Part shown: one piece after another, positions 1-12,295 of the stretch
Layout: every line of letters starts with the position of its first letter
Position numbering within the stretch: the first letter of the stretch is position 1
NCBI RefSeq assembly: GCF_033439725.1
Contig: NW_026944387.1
Location: 1,364,001-1,428,000 of the forward strand
Length of the DNA stretch: 64,000 nt
From: Neurospora tetraspora
Lineage: Eukaryota > Ascomycota > Sordariomycetes > Sordariales > Sordariaceae
Direction of reading: 5' to 3'
Translations under genes and position numbers: made by a program
Notes under the pieces: model-generated
The model's database searches: none
Seen by the model: the letters and a program-made list of their open reading frames with translations, nothing else
Told to the model about the DNA's origin: nothing

Positions 1-373
1 AACACCGTGAGTCGAACTCATGCTGAAGTTTGTGGGAGAGGGACTTAAAAAGACTAACGTAACTTGATTAAACCATCTCGCTCTACTACTTGCACGTAAA
101 ACCATCTACAACGTCTCTACTCATTACCAACACCTTTTCGTTGTGATGGGCTGGAAAATCCCATTCAACGTCCATTAGCACTCCATCCCTCGAATCCGTA
201 ACTGTCCCCATCCATCCATCCAACCCCTTTTCCCTCACCCATCTCCTCCCCATCTTCTCTCTCCCTCTATTGCACCTTCCATTTACCCCTTCCCCTTCCC
301 CCCTACACCACACAACTTACAACCTCACAACCTCACAACCTCACAACCCCCCCCTCAACTTCCACTGCTTCCA
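1..373. other. 3' flank of MON2, no gene seen
   Basis: This is the sequence beyond the MON2 stop codon. It is pyrimidine-rich on the + strand (runs of C and CT, with repeated CCTCACAA-type units near 310-350). I see no convincing coding region. The short open frames on both strands have no recognisable composition or motif. Confidence 0.5.
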
Positions 374-3300
374 CTACTTACACCCCAACTCCCCACCAAC
401 CACCTCCAACGCTTCCCCCACCATCGCCAAAACCCTATCATCCCCACTCGTCCCCGCCACCTTAACCATGCTCACCAGCAACGGGTACAACCTCAACAAA
501 TGTTTCTTGGTCTCGCTATCCACATTCGGCGTATCCGGAATCGCGTCCGGCTCCGATCTCAAGTCCACTAATCCTCTCAAAATCCGGTAGAGTTCTTTCC
601 GCTGAGATAAAGGTTGCGGCATTCTCCCGCGAAGAGGCTGGTCGGCGACGTAGGAACGGATGGAGAGGGCGCAGCGGAGGATCAGATAGGGCGCGGCGGT
701 TAGGGCGAGGTGGACGTGGAGGGGGTGAGTTGATTCGTTTGACCTTTCGGGAGGAGAGGTTGTTGTGGTATTGGTATTATGGTCAGGGGAGGAAGAAGAC
801 GGTTTGGAGGGAGTGGAGGGAGATTCGTCTTCTTCCTCGTGGATGGCGACCAGAGCGAAAAGTTCGTCGAGACAAACTTCTGCCATGGCGCTGCGCTGGG
901 TTGGCGGGGGGTCGATGGTGCGGCCGCGTCGTTGCTTGTAGAGGAGGTCGAGGTCTACTACTGTGTCGTTTCCGTTGCCGTTTCCGTTTCCGTTGGCGTT
1001 GGTGTTGTCACGGTCGTGGTCCTCAGAGCCGTAGATGATTAGAGCTTCGGCGGGCGCGAGAGCGTGGATGATGGATGTCCGGAAGAGACCCTCGGCGTAG
1101 GCTTTCCTGGTCTTATCAAGGATCACCTCAGCGCCGAGAGCTGGGATGATGAGCTCTCTCAGCTTGTGGAATGAGGAAATGTCGAACTTCTGGTCGTCCA
1201 TGATGTCCGTGCCGGTGGGCGCGATGGTGCAGTCAGCGCTGATGATCCCGTTGGCGATGGATACGATGATCTGCCATATCTCCTGGACGGTCGATCGAGC
1301 CTTATCTATCGCTCGGATGTGGGGGAGCGTTGCTTCGAGCACTGCTAGGACTGTCTTGGTCGCTTCTCTCCATGGCTGCGATGACTTGGTAACGATCCTG
1401 AACTTGTACTTGAGGATGATGGGCTTGGCTAGAGCTGCGAGCGCCGTGGCGAACGCTCCAGTTTCATATATGTCGGTCTCAGCTGCGTGCTTTATGACGA
1501 GGGATTGCAAGATGGACATGCTCTCCTTTGACATGGCAACGAATGTGCGTTTTTCTGATGCCGCCTTGTCCGGGTTATCCTGAGCAAAAGCTAGCGAGAC
1601 AAACTCGGCTATTTGGGTGATCATAGCAGATGGGACACCCGGTACGTCTGTCTGCACTGTGCAGAAAACCTGGAGAATCCGACCTTGCAAAGGAGTGACA
1701 TATTCGGTGTCGCTGGCGTATGCTCCGGGAGTGGCGTGTTGCATGGCGTCCCTAAGCAGGGTAAGCATCCGTCGGATCCTTTCCACGCCAAAATCGTCTT
1801 TGATGAGTCCGTAGAGTTCCAGCAGTGCTTCAACCCAAACCAAAAGACACTTCTGGTTGTCCGATGACTTGTCGTCCTTTCCATCTTCAGGAACTGGGAT
1901 TCCTCTGGACCAGAGATCCCATGTCAAGTCCAAGCTGACCTTGCCGAGTCTTGGCTGAACGTGTTCAGCACAGCTCCTTAAAATTTCCCGAACAGCGCTG
2001 TAGACGGAGGCATTGATATCGAGGATCTGGACGTCCAACATTCTGGCAAAGTGTCCGAGAAGCTGCTGCCAGGTAGTAGCGAAGTCCTCATGACCCAGAA
2101 GTACTTGGAGGTATGAAGCGAACAGTCCAGAAACGCCCCGGATGACAACGTTGGCAGTGTCTGTCCAGCCCTCTTTGTCGTTCGCTTTAGCTGGAGACGT
2201 ATGAACTGCCCGAAGCTCGTCCTCTATCGACGCGAGAAGCCTTAGAATCACGGATCTGATGCAGATCAACCAGGCCTCGGGACGCAGGCTATCTCCATAG
2301 GCGGAGATGATCCGGAGCAGAGTTTGGACGGCACCTGGGAAGACTGTTAGCAAGTCTCATAACAGCAGGAACCTCATAAAACGTACTGTTTCTCAGCTCT
2401 AGTCTCTGATCTGTGGCAACTGAAGTGAGTCTCAGGAGAAGGAGCATCCACAGCGCCCCACCAGAATCGTGATGCGAGGGATCAGCAGCCAGCTTGAGAA
2501 GCGCGTCATCACCCGAATCATTGACCATGTCCTGCGTGAGAGACATAGTCTTGCTTTTGCTAGAAAGAAAGTCCGAGATGGCCCAGAAAAAAGTGACGGT
2601 CTGACTGATGTTAGCTGTGTCACATCTTGGGTGGGGGAGGTAACTTACAGTTAATGCGACATTCAGGTCATCATCCTGAGTACAAAACTTGTAGAGGGTG
2701 TCAACGAGATTGAGAAAGCAAAGGTTGGGTAGCGAGGGTAAGAAGTCGGAGCATATTAGCTGCAAAGAAGCAAAGGAGGGCCTGATTAGTTTGACAGAGC
2801 GCGTCATGAGTCGGGGTGTTGTGGTGGATGGAGCATCCGATGGAAGATCCTCTTTAACGAAAATCGTATCGATAATGGCGAATATGGTGTCCCATCCTTG
2901 AACAAGACTCTCGCCGCAGTTCTCTAGCAAGCCTTTGAGGCCTTCGAGTACGATACGGTGAATATCCATGTCGGTAGCGTGGTTGCTAATAAGGGACACC
3001 TCCCGACCTTCTGTTTGAAGGGATGATAGCGAGTTGTGGAATGCTTCGAGAATACGAATCTGAATGGGACCACGGATGTCTTCTTGCTGAGTTGCAACAG
3101 ATCCGGCAGCCTCCAGAAGAATACGCACAAGCGTTTCAGCGGCGCGCGCTCTGACTGGAGAAGTATTAGTGGATGAACTAAGTGTGTTGATCAACTCAGT
3201 TATCAACGGCGTCCACCCGGATGCTTCCGGAGCATACGAGAGCAATCGCTCCATGTTGATGGAAGCGAGATCTCCCAGCTTGGCAAGAGCGAACTGATCT

Positions 3301-5985
3301 TCCTGATTGGCACCTGCACCCGGAGAAGTTGTGATACTGAGAACCCTTTTGTGTGTAAAAGTCGGGGTACGAAGGGGGCCCGGGGGAGGTGATGGTTGCG
3401 CTTGCCCCGTGGACTCAGGGGGAGCCTCGACATGCTTGACGAGAAGAGCACACACTGCCTCTACAATTTCCACGAAAGCAGGATTGGGAAAGTCAACCGT
3501 GCTCTCAAAAAGCCGGGAAGCAGCAGTCTCTACTGCTCGAATTTCGGTGTTGAAATTCGACAGAAGTACGCTGGCTTCCTGCTCGGCTTGTTGATCTGGC
3601 CCCTTAGCCGCCAGCGGTGTTCTTCCTGCAGCTTTGCCCGAGGTAAACAAGACAAAGTCTGCTTGTTGCAAGGTCTCTAGGAGAATCCTCCAAGTAGAAG
3701 ACAAAGTAGGGCCCAGAGCAATGCCAAGGTTCAGAAGAGCCCGAAGACACAGCAAGTTCCGGGTGTTGAGTGTAGCGGGAGTTATGTCCATTGAATGCTG
3801 CCTTTGCTTTTCTGCTGCCTGGGCCGAGGCGCTCTCGGTAGTAAGCAAACCGCGGGCGTTGCTAAACAAACCGCTGCCCGTCTCCGACGTTGCCGATGCT
3901 GGAGTGTCCCTCCTGGACGACGTGGAATTGAGGCAAGCTGTGAAGACATTTGGTGGCACTGCTGCTTTACCAAGCGTGGTAAGAAAGGCATCACGCGGAG
4001 TGGTGAGCTGAAGCAATCCGGCCACATGAGCAAACTTTTGAAAGGCCCTAACCAGGCCATGATAATACTCCGAGTCGAGTGCAGAGTATAGGAAGGTAGA
4101 ACATGTGGCAAGAATTGCCGGCCAACATTCATCGATGAAAGCGGCGCAGACCTTGATCTCTGGGTACAAAGGGTGAGTCTCCAGGGTTAGCGGATTAACT
4201 GGAAGTGGGTTCCTCTTGAACGAGGTTGACCTTTCCCGGATTTTGGAGCCTTCGCTGGGCGTACTGGGTCTTTCATCGGCGGTTAGAGCAGGCGAGTCTC
4301 GCCCGCCCTCTGGCTTTGCACTCTTCTTCCTCCGCCCCTCACTAGGCACGGTAAGAGGAAGGATGAACTTTGCCAGACCTTCTGACAAGGAAGTGATGCA
4401 GGCCAAGGTTAGGCTATACAGATATGACTCTGGAATGCTTGGGGGGTCCGTCTTATCAAGCTGGTCTATGCAGGGAGAGCGCATGGTGCTCCAGTGAGTG
4501 CTGATGCCCGTGTTATGGCCATCTGAGCTGACTGAACCGGATATAATGCCTGTGACACCACTGGCCTCCAGCATGGCTTGGTCTGTAGAAGCCACAGCGT
4601 TCGCATATGGGTTGGCAACTGGTAATGTGGATTGAAGGCCGAGACCTATCACTGTCGGCTTCTCGGTGCTGACGCGCACAAACGTGGCCGTCAGGTTTTT
4701 GAGAATGTTCTTCTCGCCCTCTTTGGCATCGTAAAGCATGAAAATACGGCGGAGCAGGGCATGGTCGGCGAAGATGCCTCTGAAAACTTCCATGCAGAGA
4801 GACCGCTTCCACAGTGCAGTGTCCTGGTCCAACAGTTGGGTAAGGATGTCAAGGGCATCTCCACTCTCCGAAGGGAGAACAGTGAGATGACGTCGGAGTA
4901 AAGTGAAGAGAATTCGGACGAGACGGACACTGGTTGCAAAGTTCGGTTTACCGCGAAGCGCACTAATGATGAAGGGCATAACCCGAGTGCGCAAGATGTC
5001 GGCCTGCTCTGGGTGAGTGGTGAAGATGGCAGCATGGTTGGTCAAGACTGATTCTATGAGTTCCAGACCGAACGTCTGAGGCATGCCAGAAAACCGGAGG
5101 TACTCGGGGCGTTGATTCTCTGTCAGAAGGCAGATATCGTTGAAGACCTATTTGATCAGTACGTGATGGCCCGTGCAGGAAAAGGGGTCAAGTAAATACC
5201 CTGTATGCATCCATGGCCGCAGCCTGGACTGGTACTGGCCCGTCTTGGGTGGGAGCCTCCCCAACATGTTCAACATGGCCCCCAGCGCCTGCGTATAGCG
5301 GTTAGAATCATGATTTTTTGTTAACGTAGGATGAGCCACTCACCATCTTCAGCTACCACTTTGTCAAAGACGGATACCACAAGCTGCTGGAGGGTTGCCG
5401 CCGAAGCATTGTTGACAATAGCATTTTTACTAGACTGCAAGATGAAGCATATGTTGAGGGCGGTAACCAGAAGCTCGCCTTTAACCTCAGCGGCGTAGTT
5501 GGAGAGTAAAGAGGGAAGAGCTTGGAGGATTTTTAGTTGAACATCTAGTCCAGCTGACGTGGCCTGTTGCAGTGCTTCGAGAACTTGGCTCAGCTTGAAC
5601 CTGGGCAGAGCGCGTGATGCAATGAGCCGCTGAAGACAAACGATAGCAATGCCGGTGAATTTGACATTTTTTGTGCCGCAGGCGATGATAAATGGGTTGA
5701 CAAAGTTTGACTGTTGGGAGAGTTCTAAGGGAGTGTAAGTTGGAGCCCAGTGAGAGGAGGGAAACAAGAACAACAAGCACACACCAGCAGATATTTGGGC
5801 TTCAGATGTCACTTTTAGACTCTTGAGCTCCTCCAGAGACTTTTCAGCGGCCTGTCCATCTTGGTTAACAAATGCTCTTTATGAAGGGGAGGAGCAGAGA
5901 TACTGACCTGGCGCAAGTCATTGTTTTTGCGCTTGCTTTCCTGGATGAGGTTGGCAAGCTCGGATGCCACTAATTGGGCGGTCAT
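374..5985 (-). CDS. mon2: MON2/Ysl2-family Golgi-endosome trafficking protein
   Basis: Large HEAT-repeat scaffold related to the non-catalytic parts of large Arf-GEFs. In yeast, Mon2 acts with Dop1 and the flippase Neo1 at the trans-Golgi/endosome (family knowledge). I model seven exons: 5985-5908, 5851-5785, 5724-5344, 5288-5200, 5147-2649, 2600-2387 and 2334-374. They total 5289 nt (1762 aa). All introns are GT..AG; several have CTAAC-like branch sites, for example GCTAAC in the intron at 2648-2601. The N-terminus (MTAQLVASELANLIQESKRK) and the following FVNPFIIACGTKN and GIAIVCLQRLI stretches match the DCB-like start of Mon2. The segment around GMPQTFGLELIESVL and TRVMPFIISALRGKP matches the central conserved part. 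The start is the first in-frame ATG; an ATG 8 nt upstream runs into a stop at once. Length fits the family (about 1600-1800 aa). It is divergent from MMS2. Confidence 0.93.
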
Positions 5986-6798
5986 GATGGCATTCCGAAA
6001 CCTAAAGTCGGGTTGCCAGCATCAGAGTCCTGAGATACTGGATCAGTGAACGGAAGATGTCAGGGGCGTAAAGTGTCGTTGATGTCGAAATGAAGGCGCG
6101 TCGTCGTAGGATGGTCAAAGGTCGATGGAAGCTGAATGTGATCCGATGATGTTGATTCCAATCGTTGGTGATGATAGTGGTGAGTGGTGACCAGCAAACG
6201 CCCTAGCAATTGGACCTTGTGACCTTGATGGTTTTGAAGATGAAGCTTTAGTAGAAAGAAGGGGGGTCATTAAATTCGAAATAAACAACGGCCAAGTGAT
6301 TTGTTAGATATTGGACATCCGGATGTTGAACGATTATGAAGACGTTAAAGTGTTGTTGAAATAAAGACAGGACGGGATGCGCCGTTGATACGCCGGGACG
6401 GGACGGCTTCAGTGGTCGCCGTCACTGAAGCTCCGTGTTCACTGTCCACGGCCCGCTGAAAGACGGAAGGCACGGACCAGGGAGCTCGGGGGAAGCTCCT
6501 GCCATTAGGTAATTGTAATTAAGACACACCTGGCAGAATGGCTCACCGCCCGACTATACACCCCACCATGTAGCGTTTGGTCCCCGCACATGCCGTCCTG
6601 CTGGGGCCTGACAGCGACAGATGCAGCACATTGACAGGCCCCACGGCCGCGCCTGGAATCCACGCCTTGCATCACTCTGCCTGGCCTTCCACTTTCATTG
6701 TGTTCTTTGAGCTTGTCACCAAACCCACTTCCATTCTCCCTCAGTTACCTACACATCTTTCTCTTTTCAACCATCGCCAGACAGACGCGTAAGAAACA
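5986..6798. promoter_or_regulatory. Divergent promoter region of MON2 and MMS2
   Basis: An 813-bp region separates the two divergent start codons and must hold both promoters and 5' leaders. The MMS2 side (6690-6798) is CT-rich, as is common in leaders of expressed fungal genes. I see no clear TATA box and no coding region. Confidence 0.5.
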
Positions 6799-7472
6799 AT
6801 GGCGGTTGCTCAGGTGCCCCGCAACTTTAAGCTCCTCGCCGAGCTCGAGAAGGGCGAGAAGGGAATGGGCGCAGGTGCGTTTTCCACTTCCTTCGTCTGC
6901 GATGCGCTATGATTGCTGATGATGCTGATGATTGCTTCATCCGATGTACAGGTGCCTGCTCCTACGGTCTCGAAGACCCCGAGGATATTCTCATGACCCA
7001 CTGGACCGGTACCATCTGGGGTCCCCCTCACGTACGATTACTCCCCGTCATTGTCGTCGTCGTCGCCGTCGTTCGACTAACCTTGGTTTCGCATAGGGCA
7101 ACCACGAGAACCGCATCTACGAACTCAAGATGGAGTGCGGCCCCAACTACCCCAAAGAGCCTCCCGTTATCCACTTTGTTAGCCAGATCAACCTTCCCGG
7201 TGTCAGCCAAACCGACGGCCGCGTCGATCCCAACTACGTCGCCATCCTGCGCGACTGGACTCGCATCTCGGCCGAGCTTTCGAGAAACCCCCGCCCGAAA
7301 GAGGACCCCTTGAGCCTCGAGGCTGCCCTCATTGCCATTAGAAAGTGCGGTTATATACATATGCACAAAGGAAACCAGAAAGGCGCTAACAATGCGGCAT
7401 TGCAGGTATATGGAAGAGCACAAGAAGCTCCCGCAGCCTCCCGAGGGCTCCAAGTACCCCATGTACAAGTAA
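6799..7472 (+). CDS. mms2: MMS2-type ubiquitin E2 variant (UEV)
   Basis: Catalytically inactive E2-like protein. In the family it pairs with Ubc13 to build Lys63-linked ubiquitin chains, for example on PCNA during post-replication repair. Four exons: 6799-6874, 6952-7031, 7097-7344 and 7406-7472 (471 nt, 156 aa). The introns are short and the last has a GCTAAC branch site. The protein starts MAVAQVPRNFKLLAELEKGE and continues with MTHWTGTIWGPP, YPKEPPVIHFVSQINL and the C-terminal EEHKKLPQPPEGSKYP, all characteristic of UEVs. The position where active E2s carry the catalytic Cys is occupied by a segment without Cys (around GVSQTDGRVDPNYVAIL), as expected for a UEV. Length equals that of other fungal Mms2 proteins. 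Confidence 0.95.
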
Positions 7473-7782
7473 ACATCTACCGCACGGTCATTATCGATAG
7501 AAGCAACAGTCTCTTAATACATTCATATCATGTTCTGGTGTTTGGGGTTTTGTTATGGGAGCTAGGGAAGCATTGGACAGTTCGTATGCAAACCAAAGTT
7601 ATGGCGTATTTACCACAAAGGTGACTCGTCCCGACAACTGCGTGAATCACTCATCGAGAGCGTTCCAAGGTTAAAAACAATCTGCGAATTGATGTTTGTT
7701 ATGTCACCGACCGGTATTAATGGACGCACGTGACAGCGCGTTTGTGTTAAAGATCAGATAAAACAATTATGTCACTGGTCCC
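7473..7782. other. Intergenic, MMS2 3' end to LYR/AT-hook gene
   Basis: A short spacer of about 310 bp that includes the MMS2 3' UTR and the promoter of the next gene, both on the + strand. I see no extra gene and no repeat. Confidence 0.5.
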
Positions 7783-10700
7783 ATGTCTCCACTTCGTATA
7801 CCTCTAAACTTCAACCCGAAGATCAAAACTTCAACACTACAACCATACAAGGGCCCTGAACCCTACGGCTCGACAGATGAATGCCTGCTTTCATTAAGCC
7901 CGGCTGCGATTCGCGGCATCGCTTTGCCTGTAAGGCCTACATTTTCTAGCACATTATTGCTTCAACTGGTTCTGACAGAAGCTCGTCCACCAAACAGGCA
8001 AAGCTCTCTTCAGAGCTCTTCTCCGCGCCGGCTACCGTGTCCCTCTCCCCCATCATGTCGCTACCGCTCTAGACGAAAAGCAAAACCCCATTCGCGCCCT
8101 CATCCGCAATGGCTTCCGCCGCAACAGCTCCGAGACCAGCTTGCGCCTGGTCAATTCGGCCCTCAACAAAGGCTACCGCTTCCTGGAGCTGCTCACCCTC
8201 GCGCGCGACGAGTCCTCCCCCGCCCACGCCGACGTCCTCCGATTTCTGCGCGAAAACAATGAGCGCGTTCTCGCCATACGCGAAAAGAAGCGCCAGGAGG
8301 CAGAGAAATTCAAGAAATTTGCGCCGAACCCCGACGCCGTCCCTCTGCTGACCAAGATCCCGAGCCCGGACGGCAAGGGCCCGCCGACCTTTGTCCCGAC
8401 CGTGCGTCCGCTCCCGCTGGAGAAGCTATCCGGCGGCGTGCGCAAGTTACCTACCCTCGACGAACTCGGCGGCCACCCGTTCCTGCGCCTGCGCAAGCCG
8501 CAATCCGAATACCTCGGTCGCGTGCTCCGACAAAAATTCCAGCGACGCCAGCGACGGGCCGAAAAGTACCACGAGCTCGTCAGCGAAGAGCTGGCTGACG
8601 CGGAGCAGGAGGATGCGTGGGACGACATGGTGGAGGAGATGCTGCAGGGCGAGCCGCAGCCGTGGGAAGAGCCAGGGTACTATACTACAGACGGTGCGGG
8701 CCGGCAGCGATGGACGCAGAGCAAGCAGTCGGCCAAGCGGGCGCGGGCGAGCTATGGGTCGTATGCGCACGCTGTCAAGCTGGCTATGGCAGACATCGAG
8801 CTTAATCAGAAGCGGGAGTGGGACGAGATGATTGCCAGGGGCAAGGCGTTGTGGAAGTTGGTGCTAGAGGAGAGGGCGCTGGCGGAGAAGGAGAAGAAGA
8901 GGAGGAAAAAGAAGGAAAAAGTTCAGAGGAAGAGGGAGGGGAGGAGGGCGGTAAAGGCGGAGAGGAGGGAGGCGAGGCGGTTGAGGAGGATAGCAAAGAG
9001 GAGGGAGGCGATACGGAAGTGGTGGGCTAGGACTCAGGAGAGGAAGAAGAGGGAAAGGGCTGAGAGGAAAAGACTGCAGATGGAGCAGGAAGCGCGGCCA
9101 CTGGAAGAGGCGAAGTCTGAAGAGCCGGCTGCTGCCACGGCCGCAGCGGTTGAACAGGAATCTGGGAAAGTGAAGAACGAAGACAACGCGCCTGAGGAGC
9201 GACGTCCAAGGGGTTCGCAGGCATTGAAAGCGACCCGCCAACCCAAGAAGACCAACGTCCAGACAGTAGGGAATGTGAAGAACACCGAGTCTCCAGCACT
9301 ACTCGCAGAACCGGCAAAGGAACCCGAAGCAAGCCCGGAAGAAACACCAGCATCTCTTCAGGAAAAGGAATCAGAGCCGGAACCAGTGGAGGTACAACTT
9401 CAGGAAGAGCCAACACCAGCTTCTCCAGCGCCCAAGAAGAGAGGAAGGCCAAGGAAGGTGGAATCCGAGACCCCGGCGACAGAACCCTCCGCCGAGCCAG
9501 AAACCACAGCGCCAAAGAAGCGAGGTAGGCCACGAAAGGTGGTAACCCCTACCGAGGAAGAAGCTCCAAAGAAGTGCGGTAGGCCTCGGAAAGCGGTAGC
9601 CCCTCCGGAAGAAAACAATAACAGCAACAAGGAAGAGGCGGCTCCAAGAACCCCAGCTCAAACCACCCGCGCTTCACACGACGGCGGCGTTGCGCGCGAC
9701 ACTTTCCCACCAACGGCCATACATCCAACTGGACGAAATCAGATCCGGAAGCGACCCAGTGATCGTATGTACTTCTCCACCTCGAGCAGACAGCATACAA
9801 TTTGCCCGAAGAGGGAGATGGAACTGTTTATGGTAGCAGCTTTTTCTGGGAACCTCAACTGGGAAGACATATCAATCCCCAAGGATTGGAATGAGCCCGA
9901 GTCTCCAGCGGGGCCCAAGATGAGGGAAATACCGTGGAAGGATGCAACAGAAGCCCTGGCAGAGGCAATTGCCAAGCGACCTGAAAAGAAGAGGGGAAGG
10001 CCCAAGAAGGAGATAACAGGAACGCCGGCGGCGGATTCTAAGCTCCCCAAGAAGAGAGGAAGGCCAAAAAAGGTCACGGCGATAGTCTCCGAAAACCCTT
10101 CTGCGGAACACAACTCCCAAAATCAGCCTGTTGCTGCTCCTATTACGGCTGCTGCTACTGCTGCTCCTACTACTACCACCCCGACGTCAACAGCTTCGCC
10201 CACCGCCCCAACAACCCCCCCAGCGGCAACCCCCAAGAAACCCAGCAGGAGCAAAAAGAACCAATTCTCCCCGTCCGAAGCCGCCACCCTCTTCGCCCAA
10301 ACCCGCATTCAGTCCCTCCTCATCTGCTCCCTCTACCAATACCATAACAGCCACCGCAAAAGGTTGCTTATACGCGCCCCCAACCCCCATGACCCTCTCG
10401 ACCCGCTTGCTACCAGCATCACCACCCCCTTCACCACCCCCTTCACCAAGCGTCTCATCAAGCTTCCCACCAAACTCACCAACAAAACCACAGCCTCAGC
10501 TGCCCAAGCCCTAGGCCTCAAACTGGACAAAACGGACGTATTCTGGAACGGCAACCTATACAAAGATCGCTACATCGCGCACGAACGCGACATGAAATGG
10601 TTGGCCGAAAGCATATACCTACAAGAAGGAACTGGGTAGACAAGATGATTAACGATGCTGTCTACCGCCAGCGCCGCGGAAGATACACCATGGACCTGTG

Positions 10701-11229
10701 GGAACGGGCTCTTTGCAGATGGGTGGAGATAGACAATCCGTTTAACGTCAGACATGTCTTCAAGAAACCCGGGCAGCAGGACAAAGAATTCATCTGGACA
10801 CCCGCCGAGTACTTGCCAGATCCAACGCCGGAGTCGCAGGAGATGGTGGTCAAGGCTCTGGCACAGGCCATACTGGACCAACTGGTCATGTGTTCGAGCT
10901 TCAAGTATAATATGGTGGTCAAGGATCGGAGGGATGATCGGTCGGGTAAGCTCAGTTCGCTAGTGAAAATTCCGAACAAGGTGAAGAAGCTGTTGGGGAT
11001 GATGAGTATGGCAGCAGAAGGGACAGAGGAAGAGGAGGAGTTGGTGCTTTGGGGCGGGGAGGTGATGGAACTCGGACAGGCGGAGAGGAAGGATTTTGAG
11101 TTGTGGAAAAAACAGCCGGAGGAAAAGAAGCAGAGATGGGGGGATCGGAGCAAGGAATCTTATTTTGTGAAAGCAGAAAAGGAGAAGGAGAACAACCGTC
11201 CGATAATCCGACGGGTCTTGAGCGGATAG
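7783..11229 (+). CDS. LYR-motif (Cup1-like) / AT-hook protein, apparently frameshifted
   Basis: Exon 1 is 7783-7929, a 49-nt intron is 7930-7978, and exon 2 starts at 7979; both join in phase 0. The N-terminus after the intron (GKALFRALLRAGYRVPLP, then NPIRALIRNGFRRN) resembles the LYR/Complex-1 fold of mitochondrial accessory proteins, best matched by the Cup1-like type. A Lys/Arg/Glu-rich, probably coiled-coil stretch follows (about 8870-9070). Then come five AT-hook cores of the form KK(R/C)GRP(R/K)K near 9434, 9511, 9567, 9988 and 10045. A C-terminal domain follows (HERDMKWLAESIYLQE, then RNWVDKMINDAVYRQRRG, DLWERALCRWVEI). The upstream frame stops at 10637-10639, but the C-terminal domain continues one frame away from about 10627 to 11229. 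No GT..AG intron restores the frame, so a one-base deletion, assembly error or truncated protein is likely. Function unknown; mitochondrial or nuclear location cannot be decided. Confidence 0.75.
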
Positions 11230-12295
11230 GATAATTTCCAGCGACGGTCTCCATCCCCTAAAACCCTTTTCCAAACAGTAGCCCGTCCGTCCGTCAGCTT
11301 CTTCTACATACACAGACAGAGCATGCTACAGAAAGGTTCCCATTGTCTCGCGGACTTCAACTACAAACCTAAAGTACGTAGACAAACAACTCTTTCTCGT
11401 CTTCTTCTTCTTCTTCTTCTACTACTACTATCATTCTTGTGCATTTGGAAGATGAATGAAGACTAGGTACAATCCTGCGCCAATCCTAAGGTACCTCTAA
11501 TCGACTGCACTGAGCCTGATGGCGGTTGGTGGGGCGTTTCTTTCACATGCTTCGTATGACAGCGGTTTAGTCTAAGCGTTTTTATGAAGTTTGCTCCTGT
11601 CATGGACTCAGGCAGAGAGGGAAGAGGGCCTTGCCGGAAAAGGTTGGAGACCGTCCGTCGAAATACTTGATTTAGCCCACCAGGCCGTCGTCGATTTCTC
11701 TCGCTGTCTCGGAGAATGTTACCTGGGTACCTAAGTACGTACCTCTAGGGAGCTTCATCAAAATCAAATTCGCTTCCACTTAGGTACGTACCTAGGGTAA
11801 CTAAGGTAACCAAACTATTAGACTAACTGCCCTTTCTGTACCTGGAGATATGTTCACAGCAGCCAGCCTTCTAGGTAAGGTAGGTAAATAGGTAGGTAGG
11901 TAGGTAGGCCAGGCCGCAGTGTGATGTGATCAACATATTCGTCCATTACTAAACGCCATGCATGCTATGGTTCATATTGCGCCCTCTTCTTCTAATACGT
12001 ACAAATGTTATGTTTTGTGTTCTTCTTCTTCTTCTTCTTCTTCTTCCAACCTCTTTTTTAACCAGCACACGGGAAAGGGAAGAGGAGGGGTGAGTAATAA
12101 CAAAACTACAACCAGGCTTCAACCGAATAGAAACTCTCTCTTCGCTTCCATTCTTTTTTGCCTCTGCCTCTCAACTCGATTCGACTCATATCAGCCCAAC
12201 CAATAAATATCCGGCTCATGCTTTGGCCACTGAATTTCCTCTTCCTTCTTCTGGACATCCTTCTTTATCTTCTCGTTCTCATTCTCGCAGCCCGT
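11230..12295. repeat. Intergenic with microsatellites and GGTA/TACC clusters
   Basis: This spacer between two convergent genes holds a CTT-type run near 11398-11425, dense short GGTACC/TAGGTA motifs at 11725-11910 (including a GGTA tandem run near 11890-11910) and a TTC run near 12020-12046. Such CTAGGTAC-rich stretches occur several times in this window (also 17740-17800, 18290 and 25795). No gene is seen. Confidence 0.6.

Noticed and set aside
10539-10630. Intron to explain the frame change in the LYR/AT-hook gene
   Set aside because: The candidate GT donor and nearby AG acceptors do not restore the downstream frame, and they would remove coding sequence that looks conserved.
10620-10640. 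Programmed ribosomal frameshift in the LYR/AT-hook gene
   Set aside because: There is no slippery heptamer and no evident downstream structure. A simple indel or sequence error is more likely.
11725-11910. GGTA/TACC cluster as a telomere-like or CRISPR-like array
   Set aside because: The motifs are irregular, short and palindromic, without spacers. They recur elsewhere in the window as ordinary low-complexity sequence.
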